From assembly GCA_022266195.1 (NCBI GenBank), contig WHVY01000003.1, forward strand, positions 7,316,001 through 7,380,000: a stretch of 64,000 nt of DNA, read 5' to 3'. Positions 37,126 through 44,756 of the stretch are shown here, piece by piece (within the stretch, counting starts at the first letter, position 1; every line of letters begins with the position of its first letter). A model generated the notes under the pieces. It had not been told where the DNA came from. It made no database searches and saw nothing but the letters and a program-made list of their open reading frames with translations. Source of the DNA: Tetranychus cinnabarinus (Eukaryota; Arthropoda; Arachnida; Trombidiformes; Tetranychidae). The translations under genes and the position numbers were made by a program.

Positions 37126-37410
37126 ATGGACGATAAAAATAGATCCAGTCTGGCTAATTGGAGGCATGTTAAAGAGTATGCCGAGGAAAAAATTAAATTT
37201 TATAACGATCAGATATTAGACGATGAGTTCCCACTCCCAAGGCGTGTACGATATCGTTACATGCTGTATCTCGCCGTCTTGGAACTAATGTTAGAAGCTG
37301 CCATCACCTATAGAAAATTATATTTCAATAAACTACATGGACACGGTAGAACCAGGAGATTTCAGGCCCTGGTTGGAGATATGTTTGTCGCACTAGAACA
37401 AATAGAGTGA
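37126..37410 (+). CDS. Hypothetical basic 94-residue protein, related to the ORF at 37662
   Basis: The ATG lies one base after an acceptor-like TTTTACAG. The protein is charged and helical (NWRHVKEYAEEKIKFYNDQI, then PRRVRYRYMLYLAVLELMLE), with no membrane segment or recognised domain. It shares the pattern A-E-x2-I-x3-N-D-x-I/L-L, followed by an R-x2-R block, with the ORF 250 bp downstream. The two may be duplicates or exons of one gene. Codon composition and charge distribution look more protein-like than the surrounding chance frames. Function unknown. Confidence 0.45.
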   Translation: MDDKNRSSLANWRHVKEYAEEKIKFYNDQILDDEFPLPRRVRYRYMLYLAVLELMLEAAITYRKLYFNKLHGHGRTRRFQALVGDMFVALEQIE

Positions 37411-37661
37411 TACATAGAATGCAACAATTTAACTTTCTTCTACGCCATTATACGTAGAGAATATATAGAAGAGTTCAAAAACTTTGTTCGATTTTAATTA
37501 ATTAAAACTTTAGAATAATTACTTATAATGGTTCCCATAAATGTTGTAAATGGAGAACATTTAGTTAAAAGAAAAGTTTTAACCAAATAGTAACTGCGGA
37601 ACGTTCGATAAAATTCTGTTCAACCTGTCTAACTCATTTAATTTTTATTTCTTCTTTTAGA

Positions 37662-37808
37662 ATGGACTACAGATTAAATAGATGGTTGTCCATGAAGAGA
37701 CCAGCTGAACTTCAAATTAGAATCATCAACGATTTACTACAATCAAGTATTCACTTCGACAGAGCCGAAAGACGAAGTTTCCTCACATCAAAAGGTATTT
37801 GTGAATAA
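37662..37808 (+). CDS. Hypothetical 48-residue ORF or exon, related to the ORF at 37126
   Basis: Starts MDYRLNRWLSMKRPAELQ directly after CTTCTTTTAG|A, the same acceptor-plus-AATGGAC arrangement as the upstream ORF. It contains IINDLLQSS and FDRAERRSFL, aligning with the first half of the 94-residue protein. It either ends at TAA (37806-37808) or is spliced at the GGTATTTG donor-like site near 37795. Not recognised. Confidence 0.35.
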   Translation: MDYRLNRWLSMKRPAELQIRIINDLLQSSIHFDRAERRSFLTSKGICE

Positions 37809-38060
37809 ATAAAGAGTTTTCTTTTAAATACGTTGAGTTTAATGTAACTTGTGTTAAAAACGTAACAATACCTAAAATGTCACCTTAACAATGATGGTGT
37901 ATCTTTTGTCTAGTATTCAGTGTTTTGAACTTAACTAGTTTTTGTACTTTCTTTGTATTGTCCTCTTTGGTGTCAATTCACTTAAAGTTTAATCTGTCAA
38001 TTGCTTCTTCCTCATCTTTAACAATTTTGAATAAGCTTGTTTAAATTGAATATTTTGACT

Positions 38061-38300
38061 TCATGTAAGTTTGGTCTGAATATTGTCCGTGTGTTTTGTA
38101 TTATTTGATTCATCTTTAACCTTATTAAATTCACCATCATAACCAACAATAGTCCTATTTGGCAGGACAGGAAGTGACCCCACATGAAATGCACTGTCAA
38201 CGGAAGCGATTATGGTTTTGTTTGGCATGCAAATTTTACAGTGTGTCCCACACAAAATAGCTGATATTAAAATAAACCAAAAAGTTGATTTGATTGAATT
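38061..38300 (-). pseudogene. Secreted or envelope-like protein fragment
   Basis: The frame is open from 38300 down to a stop at 38061. It begins with a hydrophobic stretch resembling a signal peptide (FWFILISAILCG). Two cysteines and N-glycosylation sequons (NKT, NRT) follow, then an acidic, Asn-rich tail. The in-frame codon before 38300 is TGA and there is no clear start Met, so it is either an exon with an upstream start or a relic. Its composition stands out from neighbouring frames, but there is no family match I can name. Confidence 0.3.
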
Positions 38301-38629
38301 TCATTTAATAAATGAAAAAATTAAGGCCGAGAACAAAATATAATACTGTTATCCATTTTTCGCAATCCACGATGTACAGGTAAGATATTTAATTTCCAAA
38401 AATCATCATTTTTCCAAAAAATCTAATAACTACTTTTAGACTGTTTCTCAAAAAATGTGTTTCTTTCTGTTGATTTTTTCATTCATTTTATTTAATAAAC
38501 TCTAGATACATAAAAAAACTAAGTTTATACCACTTTTTTTGGGAAAGCCATTGTTTTGTGAAAAGTATATTGCACTAATACCCGTGCAGCACATTAATAC
38601 AATAAAAATGGTATAAGTTTGCTAGATAA

Positions 38630-38707
38630 CTACATTGCAGACATTCACTGATAAGATTCTTGGCCCCAAGGGGCCTCGCTTCTTATCCATGAATATCTCC
38701 AATGTAG
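38630..38707. ncRNA. 78-nt imperfect hairpin, pre-miRNA-like
   Basis: The two arms (38630-38667 and 38672-38707) pair over about 36-38 positions with a few internal mismatches around a 4-nt loop: CTACATTG at the base pairs with CAATGTAG, GATAAGA with TCTTATC, and GGCCCC with GGGGCC near the loop. Length and mismatch pattern resemble an animal miRNA precursor. It could equally be a transposon palindrome, since it lies in a region full of element relics. Strand cannot be decided. Confidence 0.4.
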
Positions 38708-38940
38708 TGAGCTAAGGAGCTAGTATCCTTGAAGGCTAAAGATTTAACAGAGTAACTGAATTGTAGATCAAATTAATGAATTTTGATTCGAATAATTTTG
38801 CTTGATTGCTATGCTTTAATTCTAATGAAGGTGCAAAGCCTACTGTGCTGAAATCAATATAAAATGCTGTTAAATTTGTTGAGAATCATCAATTCACATT
38901 TTTAAGTCTTCGTGCAAAGTTCGTTTATATATTGTGCATC

Positions 38941-39296
38941 ATGCTCCAAGTTTCATCGACAATCGAAGACATCTTCGGAGATGAAACAATTTGTTTCTCT
39001 CCGATGGATCAATCCACCGTTGAACAGCCACAAGCTGAGCTGCTATTAACTCTGCAAACTTATGTTTATAAGTTTTTGTGTGAAAGTTTTTCATCGATTA
39101 ACGGTGCACCAGTTCTTTCAACACCAACGATGGAGCGACCATTAAGGAGCTACAGGTGAAAATTGACCAACAAAATTCAACCATGAAGATGTTGGAAAGT
39201 TTAACTGCGAATGAACAGTTCTTGATTTATACATTGAATGAAGAGATCAACGCAATCAAAAACATATTGAAAAATCAAAGTTTTATATTTAACTAA
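38941..39296 (+). pseudogene. Frameshifted small protein with C-terminal coiled-coil
   Basis: From ATG at 38941, about 15 nt after TTTATATATT, the frame encodes an acidic Ser/Gln-rich segment (MLQVSSTIEDIFGDETICF) up to about residue 65. Its own frame ends at 39159. One frame back (-1), an open stretch from about 39100 to TAA at 39294-39296 encodes a heptad-rich Glu/Lys/Leu/Ile coiled-coil (ATIKELQVKIDQQNSTMKML). Either a base change broke the gene, or the two are joined by splicing or a -1 frameshift. No obvious slippery heptamer is visible. Confidence 0.35.
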
Positions 39297-40180
39297 CTTA
39301 TAGTTTACACGCAAGGTGACACTTGGGTTCAGGTTCAGAAATAAATTTTGAATTCCAAAACAAGTTTCATTTCAATTTCAATTTTATGCAATATCCGGTT
39401 TCGCGGTGAGCTAGAAATTGGTTTATATACTACTTATGATATTGTTTCTTACATCCGCTAGATGGTTCTCATCTTGTTAACCTTCGATATATACATCGAT
39501 AAATCGATTCAAAACCACAAGATGATTCCAATGGCTTTCTTTGGGTTTTCCAGTTTCATTTGTTTTAATCATATTATTATTTATATTAACGTGTTCAATT
39601 TCAAGTTGCAGGATGGCTCAGTTAAGATAAATATTGCAATAAAAATATACAATTTCACTCATTTTTATTTTTACAGGATTCAAGTATTTCGAATGATGAA
39701 TGCGCCTATTTCTTTCTCATAAAGTAAGTTTATTTTATTAATAAGTATTTAGTGTCACTACCGCAATTATCTCATTTTTTGCACTACAGGTAGTCACCGA
39801 ATCTCAACCGGCTTACCCGGGGCTCTCCAAGATTGCTCATTGATGTGTGTGAATCAACCATTTGTGTTGCTACATCACCCACAAATTCTTTTCCACCATC
39901 AAATTCATCTCCACCACCACCACTACCATCACCATCATATTCACCTGATTTCATCTCCACCTCCAACTCTCATTCTCATAACACTCTTTAAGCATCGAAT
40001 AATCTTATGACGAAGAAATGAACGAAACTGAGTATTCGTCATTTTCTGAAGAAACTAAACATGAAGAATATGTTAGTGATTTATATGACGAATCCTAAGT
40101 TTTGTTACGCAAAGGAAAAACCGGGAAAGGGAGAGTTCGAGTAGCACTCAGTTGAGCATTGCTCAACGAAAAAACGAGCA
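39297..40180. other. Region of decayed short reading frames
   Basis: Includes acceptor-like sites near 39460 and 39676. On the plus strand a frame open from 39794 to 39991 encodes a Pro/Ser-rich stretch. A following acidic 26-codon frame starts at ATG near 40018 and ends TAA near 40098. A 183-bp minus-strand frame covers the Pro-rich one, so the true strand is uncertain. A GTTGAGCATTGCTCAAC palindrome lies near 40153-40169. These may be exons of a lost gene. Confidence 0.25.
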
Positions 40181-40739
40181 ATTAAATACATTTTTGATAC
40201 AAATTAAAAGAAATTGAAACTTTGAATCTTTGAGTGAACAATTTTGTGGCTTGTGTAGTACCAGAGCTGTGTTTAAAAGAAAACCTTACAATGATTACAT
40301 TATAATTTTTTTATTAGCATTTAACAAGCGGTTTAGCATTTGAAAATATATGAGAATTGATAGATATTGATGTTTGTTAATTATAGGTATAGAGATGTAA
40401 GCTTAGAATGGAATTTTGGTTGTTTCTTTCACAGTCGAGTTAATTTAAGAATTCAATTGAGATTCTGGTTTGTTTTGCACTGAGATTCTTGGATGATAGC
40501 AGGATTTCTGTTTAATTTTGTCCGGGTGGAAGTTTCAGCTCCAAAAGATTCACAGTTTATGAAGATTCACTGGTGTCTTCACTATAAGCGCAGTCTATAA
40601 TTTCCCTTTATATCGGTTGAGGAATATTTCACAATTATGAATCACACATAATCGCTCGTCATGAGTATAGCTCAGTCTGTAAATAGTTGTAAATAGAATT
40701 GAGAGTTAATTATTTCATTTTAGTTATAGTCATTGCTAA

Positions 40740-40938
40740 AGATGATTGAAAAGAATTTCCAATTTAACTCAAGAAGAATTCTAAGCCAACTGAGTATTTA
40801 TTTAGAATTCCTCTACATATATCTATGTTACGATTCTCCCTATCGATCGAGGCACAACTACGATCGATAGAGCGTAAATCTTATTTCTTACATTAAATTC
40901 ATCATTCATTAGTTTAATATAATCTTGGGTGTGTTACA
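40740..40938 (-). repeat. LTR-like end, left copy (minus orientation)
   Basis: Read on the minus strand it starts TGTAACACACCC (40938-40927), directly after GGCGGCCGGTACA. It carries a TATA-like ATATAT at 40822-40817 and a TCAGTT initiator at 40793-40788. The right copy (44757 onward, plus strand) has the same start, a related TACGC..ATCGAT block and the same TATA-to-initiator spacing. This suggests diverged LTRs of one family in inverted orientation. A CTATCGATCG inverted repeat (40840-40870) lies inside. Confidence 0.45.
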
Positions 40939-40954
40939 TGTACCGGCCGCCATT

Positions 40955-40973
40955 CTGAACAGCCACTGTTCAG
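40955..40973. promoter_or_regulatory. 19-bp palindrome CTGAACAG-CCA-CTGTTCAG, copy 1
   Basis: Perfect 8-bp arms. It lies within a 40-bp block (40941-40980) repeated with three mismatches at 42211-42250 and, inverted with a 5-bp insertion, at about 44707-44755. It is 80 bp beyond the stop of the cysteine-rich ORF. Confidence 0.6.
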
Positions 40974-41053
40974 TTACAATAATAGCGTAGAGTCTTGGAA
41001 TGTTAATCTGTTGTTTAAGGATTGTTTTTAATTTTTGAAGATGAATGCCATCC

Positions 41054-42064
41054 CTAAAGCTCTATGAGAGGGGAGTTTATCTCCGCTCCTATGGTATATG
41101 AAATTTCACCTTTAGACGATTTGCTCCTGAGTATGATCCCACTTAAACTTTTAGGACCTTCATTTCCACACTTGCGACAGCAGTTTGGTCCAACTCCGCA
41201 GAATTCAGGTTGATAAGTTTCTGCCTCTGTGAGGGGAGGACCAAGACAGCATCCTTGTATTTTAGTTCGATCGATTCGAAATTTCTTACAGCATCCCTTG
41301 TAATCGGACTTGTGGATCGGTATGCAGTCGTATTCAGTATTCCACTCTTTGCAACACCATTTGCAAACTATTACAAACTGACTACGAAGACGATTAAATG
41401 AACTATCATCTAGTTCATATCTTGTGGGATATTCTTCGAAGTCCAAAGGGGGAATTGAGAACGCAGTACGAGCAGGTTCGGAGTAGTATTCATAGAACTC
41501 GCTTATCTTTGCATCACTGGCCAGGATAAACTGTTTCTGATTATGATTTGTTGGAGTACCTCTATGGCAAGGAATTTTCGTCATGGAAGACTGTATCCAA
41601 GATTTTTCAAATCTGCTGACCGGAGAGAAAGGAACGACATCGACGAAAGCAAAATCATAAGGTTCTGGTGGATCGCTACAATCTGCAAGATAATCATACT
41701 CGGGTTCAACAGGTGCATGTTTAATTTGGCATTTGGATTTGACGGACTGTGCAATTGCAGACTCATTAGCATCATAGAATGAACCGTCGATTGCATGGTC
41801 CATACTGACAAAGAGTCCTAAAGCAGCGTAGTCCACATTATCTGCGAATTCTTCATAAGAAATTTTCTTAAGTCCACCTTGAAAAGGACAACAAAAGGAG
41901 TAGGAGGCACCTCCAATAATGCCAACATACTGGATGGTTACGTCCCAAACTGTATTTTTGAGGCCCAAATCACTAGCATAGTGTATTATATATTGCCAGA
42001 ATACTACGCTTTGTCTACTTCGGTTGCAGAATGGAATGAATGCCTTGTAAGATTTGTCATTCAT
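41054..42064 (-). CDS. Hypothetical cysteine-rich 336-residue protein
   Basis: Long open frame starting MNDKSYKAFIPFCNRSRQ; the frame is open back to about 42163, so an upstream exon or start is possible. The N-terminal half is mixed, with TIQYVGIIGGASYSFCCPF and an acidic Pro-rich middle. The C-terminal third has clustered cysteines (CKWCCKEW, GCCKKF, GCCLGPP, FCGVGPNCCRKCG) suggestive of zinc binding or dense disulfides. No signal peptide, membrane helix or enzyme motif is seen. In minus-strand order it is the last ORF before the LTR-like end, the position an envelope or accessory gene holds in retroelements. Not recognised. Confidence 0.55.
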   Translation of the reverse strand: MNDKSYKAFIPFCNRSRQSVVFWQYIIHYASDLGLKNTVWDVTIQYVGIIGGASYSFCCPFQGGLKKISYEEFADNVDYAALGLFVSMDHAIDGSFYDANESAIAQSVKSKCQIKHAPVEPEYDYLADCSDPPEPYDFAFVDVVPFSPVSRFEKSWIQSSMTKIPCHRGTPTNHNQKQFILASDAKISEFYEYYSEPARTAFSIPPLDFEEYPTRYELDDSSFNRLRSQFVIVCKWCCKEWNTEYDCIPIHKSDYKGCCKKFRIDRTKIQGCCLGPPLTEAETYQPEFCGVGPNCCRKCGNEGPKSLSGIILRSKSSKGEISYTIGAEINSPLIEL

Positions 42065-42224
42065 CTCGGGGCCTTCATTGTAAGATAAAGAGATTTTGTT
42101 AATTGGATTTAGGATAAGGGAATTACAATTTTCATTATGTTCAATAGAGCTACATTTATAGAGTTACAATTTTTAGGAATAAAGCTATGTTCTAAGGATC
42201 TAATACAATATACCAGCCGCCATT

Positions 42225-42243
42225 CTGAACAACCAATGTTCAG
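42225..42243. promoter_or_regulatory. 19-bp palindrome, copy 2 (CTGAACAA-CCA-ATGTTCAG)
   Basis: Arms differ slightly from copy 1. It lies in the repeated 40-bp block 42211-42250, 22 bp after the stop of the minus-strand ORF ending at 42265 and between it and the next ORF. Confidence 0.55.
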
Positions 42244-42264
42244 TTACAATATTATTCAGATGGT

Positions 42265-42618
42265 TCAATACCTGGTACGGTATGGAGTATGGTCTAACCT
42301 CAAGATCGCACCAACTTTACAACCAATAGTTTCCTCGATCTTTTGTCTCAAAACTGCACCGGACTCAAGTAGGGACAGGTTATTGATTTGGAATGTTTCA
42401 TCTAGATATTCAATGGTAAATTTAGTGTACTTTCCATGCGGGTTGTTAACACTGTTCATGGGATTGGATGTAGATGGTATTGGTATCATGGAATCACTAT
42501 GTGGTCTGGCTAATTCTAATTGAATTACTTTATTTTTGTATTCTTTTATTCTTGTTTCTGCTCCTGCTGTAATTTGTTTTCTGAGGTATTTTCTAAAGTT
42601 ATTTTTTAATTTCTTCAT
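42265..42618 (-). CDS. Basic 117-residue ORF, probable C-terminal part of the RING protein
   Basis: Begins MKKLKNNFRKYLRKQ, a basic helical start, followed by an internal Pro/Ser segment (SMIPIPSTSNPMNS) that echoes the PSTS repeats of the RING ORF. It ends with a compact region (KYTKFTIEYLDETFQINNLS ... GCKVGAILRLD). It overlaps, in another frame, the end of a coiled-coil segment that continues from the RING ORF through stop codons (stop at 42599-42601). A single one-base frameshift would join them into one RING, zinc-finger, coiled-coil protein. No named family. Confidence 0.4.
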   Translation of the reverse strand: MKKLKNNFRKYLRKQITAGAETRIKEYKNKVIQLELARPHSDSMIPIPSTSNPMNSVNNPHGKYTKFTIEYLDETFQINNLSLLESGAVLRQKIEETIGCKVGAILRLDHTPYRTRY

Positions 42619-42757
42619 CTTTAGATTTAAGTTCTACTTGGTTAGAAATGAGTTCCTCCATGCAATAACTTGAATGTATTTCTTGATTTCAATTTTTGGA
42701 GGTGCATCTCGTGCAATTTTCAACATTATGGGGGCAAGTATTTGTATGCGAAGCAAA
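42599..42757 (-). pseudogene. Read-through extension of the RING ORF: TRAF-type zinc-finger spacing and coiled-coil
   Basis: Same frame as the RING ORF. The ligand series straddling the TAG (42758-42760) is C-x4-C-x12-H-x4-C-x6-C-x2-C, which matches TRAF/SIAH-type zinc fingers. It continues C-x2-C-x9-H-x3-C across a TGA (42689-42691), then a heptad-like MEELISNQVELKSKDEEIK ending TAA. Retention of all ligands on both sides of two stops means very recent inactivation or stop-codon read-through. Confidence 0.45.
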
Positions 42758-43570
42758 CTAGTTGTTGTCTATGATTTCTCTACATGTAGGGAATCCACAA
42801 TATACTTTTAATTTATTCCATTCTTCTATTGATCTAGGACCCGAGTTGGGCCTCTGTATACATCTAAGTGGCTTCCTACAATTTGGACATGGTTTAAACT
42901 TTTCACCAGCTTTTAAGGTAAGATTATAAGCCTTTAAGCAGGTATTGGGGCACATGCAAACTCTACAAAAGTTACAGGTATGTTCACTAGAATGATTTGA
43001 AATTAATTCTGAGCATATGATGCAAGTGAAGTCCTTGTATGCTTCTGAATCTACAAAATCTCTCATGGCTTGAGGTTCAGGAGCTTGTTCCATAATGGAT
43101 AATATTGCTGGGTTTGGTGGTGTTAGTGGTCTATTGTACAATGCGTCAATGTCAGCGTCAGCCTCAGTGTCAGAGTCAGTGTTAGCGTCGGAAGTTGGGA
43201 GATTCCAATCAGGCCAATTTAGCTCACGGTGATATCTTCTTTGCCAGTTTGATGAATTGAAGCCAGAAGTGGATGGAAGCGGACCAGGATTTCGATTTGA
43301 AGAAGTATTTCTAACATTAATACGTCTACCTCTACCAATAGCGTGACCTTGCCAATCCATCGGATTGTAACGAGAAGTGGATGGGACTGGATCTGAATTA
43401 TAACGGGAAGTGGATGGAACTGGATCTGGATTATCACGGGAGGTGGATGGAACTGGACCTGGATCTGGATCTGAACTTAGGTCAACAAATACTGGACTTT
43501 GTGGCCGTGGTCTTAGACGGTTGTGGTACATGTTGAATAACCTATATTTGGATAGAATGCGATAACACAT
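42758..43570 (-). CDS. RING-type zinc-finger protein (candidate E3 ubiquitin ligase)
   Basis: 270 residues to the TAG. The N-terminus is Arg/Pro-rich with repeats of DPVPSTSRYN (residues about 35-70). An acidic Asp/Glu stretch follows, then a variant RING at about 185-235: CIIC, about 12 residues, then CNFCRVCMCPNTC and CPNCRKPL. Cysteines take the place of the usual C-x-H pair. After the RING come a YCGFPTC zinc-ligand pair and then the stop. RING plus downstream TRAF-type finger spacing points to a TRAF-like or SIAH-like E3 that would transfer ubiquitin and sense or suppress signalling. Start choice is uncertain: Met 43570 is used, and a later Met lies at MYHNRLRPRPQ. It could be a captured host gene inside a mobile element. 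Confidence 0.55.
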   Translation of the reverse strand: MCYRILSKYRLFNMYHNRLRPRPQSPVFVDLSSDPDPGPVPSTSRDNPDPVPSTSRYNSDPVPSTSRYNPMDWQGHAIGRGRRINVRNTSSNRNPGPLPSTSGFNSSNWQRRYHRELNWPDWNLPTSDANTDSDTEADADIDALYNRPLTPPNPAILSIMEQAPEPQAMRDFVDSEAYKDFTCIICSELISNHSSEHTCNFCRVCMCPNTCLKAYNLTLKAGEKFKPCPNCRKPLRCIQRPNSGPRSIEEWNKLKVYCGFPTCREIIDNN

Positions 43571-43605
43571 TCAAATATTTGAATAATAGATATTAGTAAC
43601 TAATA

Positions 43606-43903
43606 CAGCCGCGAAAGAAAAGTTTGACATAGTTACCATTAACTTAGCGCATATACAATCGTATCTAAGCACAATCAGCAAATCAATTTCTAACAGTATC
43701 GTTGTCGTTTAATTGTTTGACTATCGATTGTCTTAGGATATGTAATCAGGTAAGAGAGATTAACCTTAAGTGTGATAAAAATTTACAATAAATGGCAATC
43801 GATGGTCAAACAATTAAACAACAACGATTTGCTGATTGTGCTTAGATACGATCGTATATGCGCTAAGTTAATGGTAACTATGTCAACTTTTCTTTCGCGG
43901 CTG
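43606..43903. mobile_element. 298-bp fold-back MITE
   Basis: Starts CAGCCGCGAAAGAAAAG and ends with its complement. The two arms pair for about 100 bp each with few differences. TA flanks both ends (43604-43605 and 43904-43905). There is no coding content. It sits just upstream of the RING ORF start, between it and the membrane-protein ORF. Confidence 0.85.
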
Positions 43904-43961
43904 TATAATCTAAAGTAGATGCTAAATCTATTAGGTCAATTAATATTAAAGTATAACAGCA

Positions 43962-43980
43962 AAGAACAGTCATTGTTCAG
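43962..43980. promoter_or_regulatory. 19-bp palindrome, copy 3 (AAGAACAG-TCA-TTGTTCAG)
   Basis: A weaker version of the repeated palindrome, abutting the stop codon of the membrane-protein ORF that ends at 43981. As with copies 1 and 2, it follows the 3' end of a minus-strand ORF. Confidence 0.45.
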
Positions 43981-44316
43981 CTAATACAGAGAGCTAAGTG
44001 GAATCGAAATCGGTGCTAATTGCGTTTTGTAATCTTGGTAATTTGAATCTGGAACCATATTTACTGCAATAACAGGCTTTTTAATGCAAAATAGTATCGT
44101 GTTGAACAACTTTGATATTATCAGTAGCAATATGCATACGGTTATGACACCCAGTAAAACTGTTATTAGGCTTCTTTTAATCCAAGATAACCATGATTCA
44201 TCGCGTTGAATTTCTGTTTTATGTTGTATTATTAGTTCTTCCAACAGTCCAAGATCATAGGGTTTTTCCTCGACAACCGGTCTAATATACTGCAGGGGCT
44301 GAAATGGAATCTCCTC
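43981..44316 (-). CDS. Single-pass membrane protein fragment, envelope-like tail
   Basis: Open from an acceptor-like TTTAAG near 44317. An extracellular-type segment (IPFQPLQYIRPVVEE) precedes a helix (LLEELIIQHKTEIQRDESWL) and a single strong membrane span (SLITVLLGVITVCILLLIIS). A tail of about 35 residues follows, with SISIPLSSLY-type hydroxyl and Tyr residues. The helix-then-anchor-then-short-tail layout resembles the end of a retroelement or viral envelope protein. There is no diagnostic motif, and the ectodomain is absent upstream, so this is a fragment or terminal exon. Assignment is tentative. Confidence 0.4.
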   Translation of the reverse strand, partial: EEIPFQPLQYIRPVVEEKPYDLGLLEELIIQHKTEIQRDESWLSWIKRSLITVLLGVITVCILLLIISKLFNTILFCIKKPVIAVNMVPDSNYQDYKTQLAPISIPLSSLY

Positions 44317-44716
44317 TTAAAGAGATTGAAGGATGGAACGTATCTTCGAAAATAAGAACCAGCTTGACTTAAATTTACCCGACAAGTGAACTAATGGCCG
44401 AAAGAAAATTGATATCTTACTAATTAATTCCACATTCCTTTAAACTTTTTCAATATTATCTCATGTTTACAAACCTGTTATTACTAAATATGATTCAAGA
44501 TCTAAATCAACAAACCATAAATTTCAACATAAAACAATTCGAATCCTATTAATATCTCTAAGTTGATACCCACACCCTTATTTCATCATAGAAAATTATA
44601 TAGAACTAATATTCAGCAACATGAAAGTCCAGAAAGTGGAATCAAGCGTTGCCGAAATACCAGTTATTACATCATCGTCAGCAGCGTATTGACTTAAACT
44701 CGCATAATTGTTGTGA

Positions 44717-44735
44717 CTGAACAGTGGCTGTTCAG
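44717..44735. promoter_or_regulatory. 19-bp palindrome, copy 4 (CTGAACAG-TGG-CTGTTCAG)
   Basis: Same perfect 8-bp arms as copy 1, in the inverted copy of the surrounding block, just before GGCGGCCGGTA and the right LTR-like start. Confidence 0.6.
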
Positions 44736-44756
44736 AATAGAATGGCGGCCGGTATG

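Noticed and set aside
41879..42523. Plus-strand frames of 69 and 128 codons
   Set aside because: They are shadows of the minus-strand cysteine-rich and basic ORFs, whose reading frames are more protein-like.
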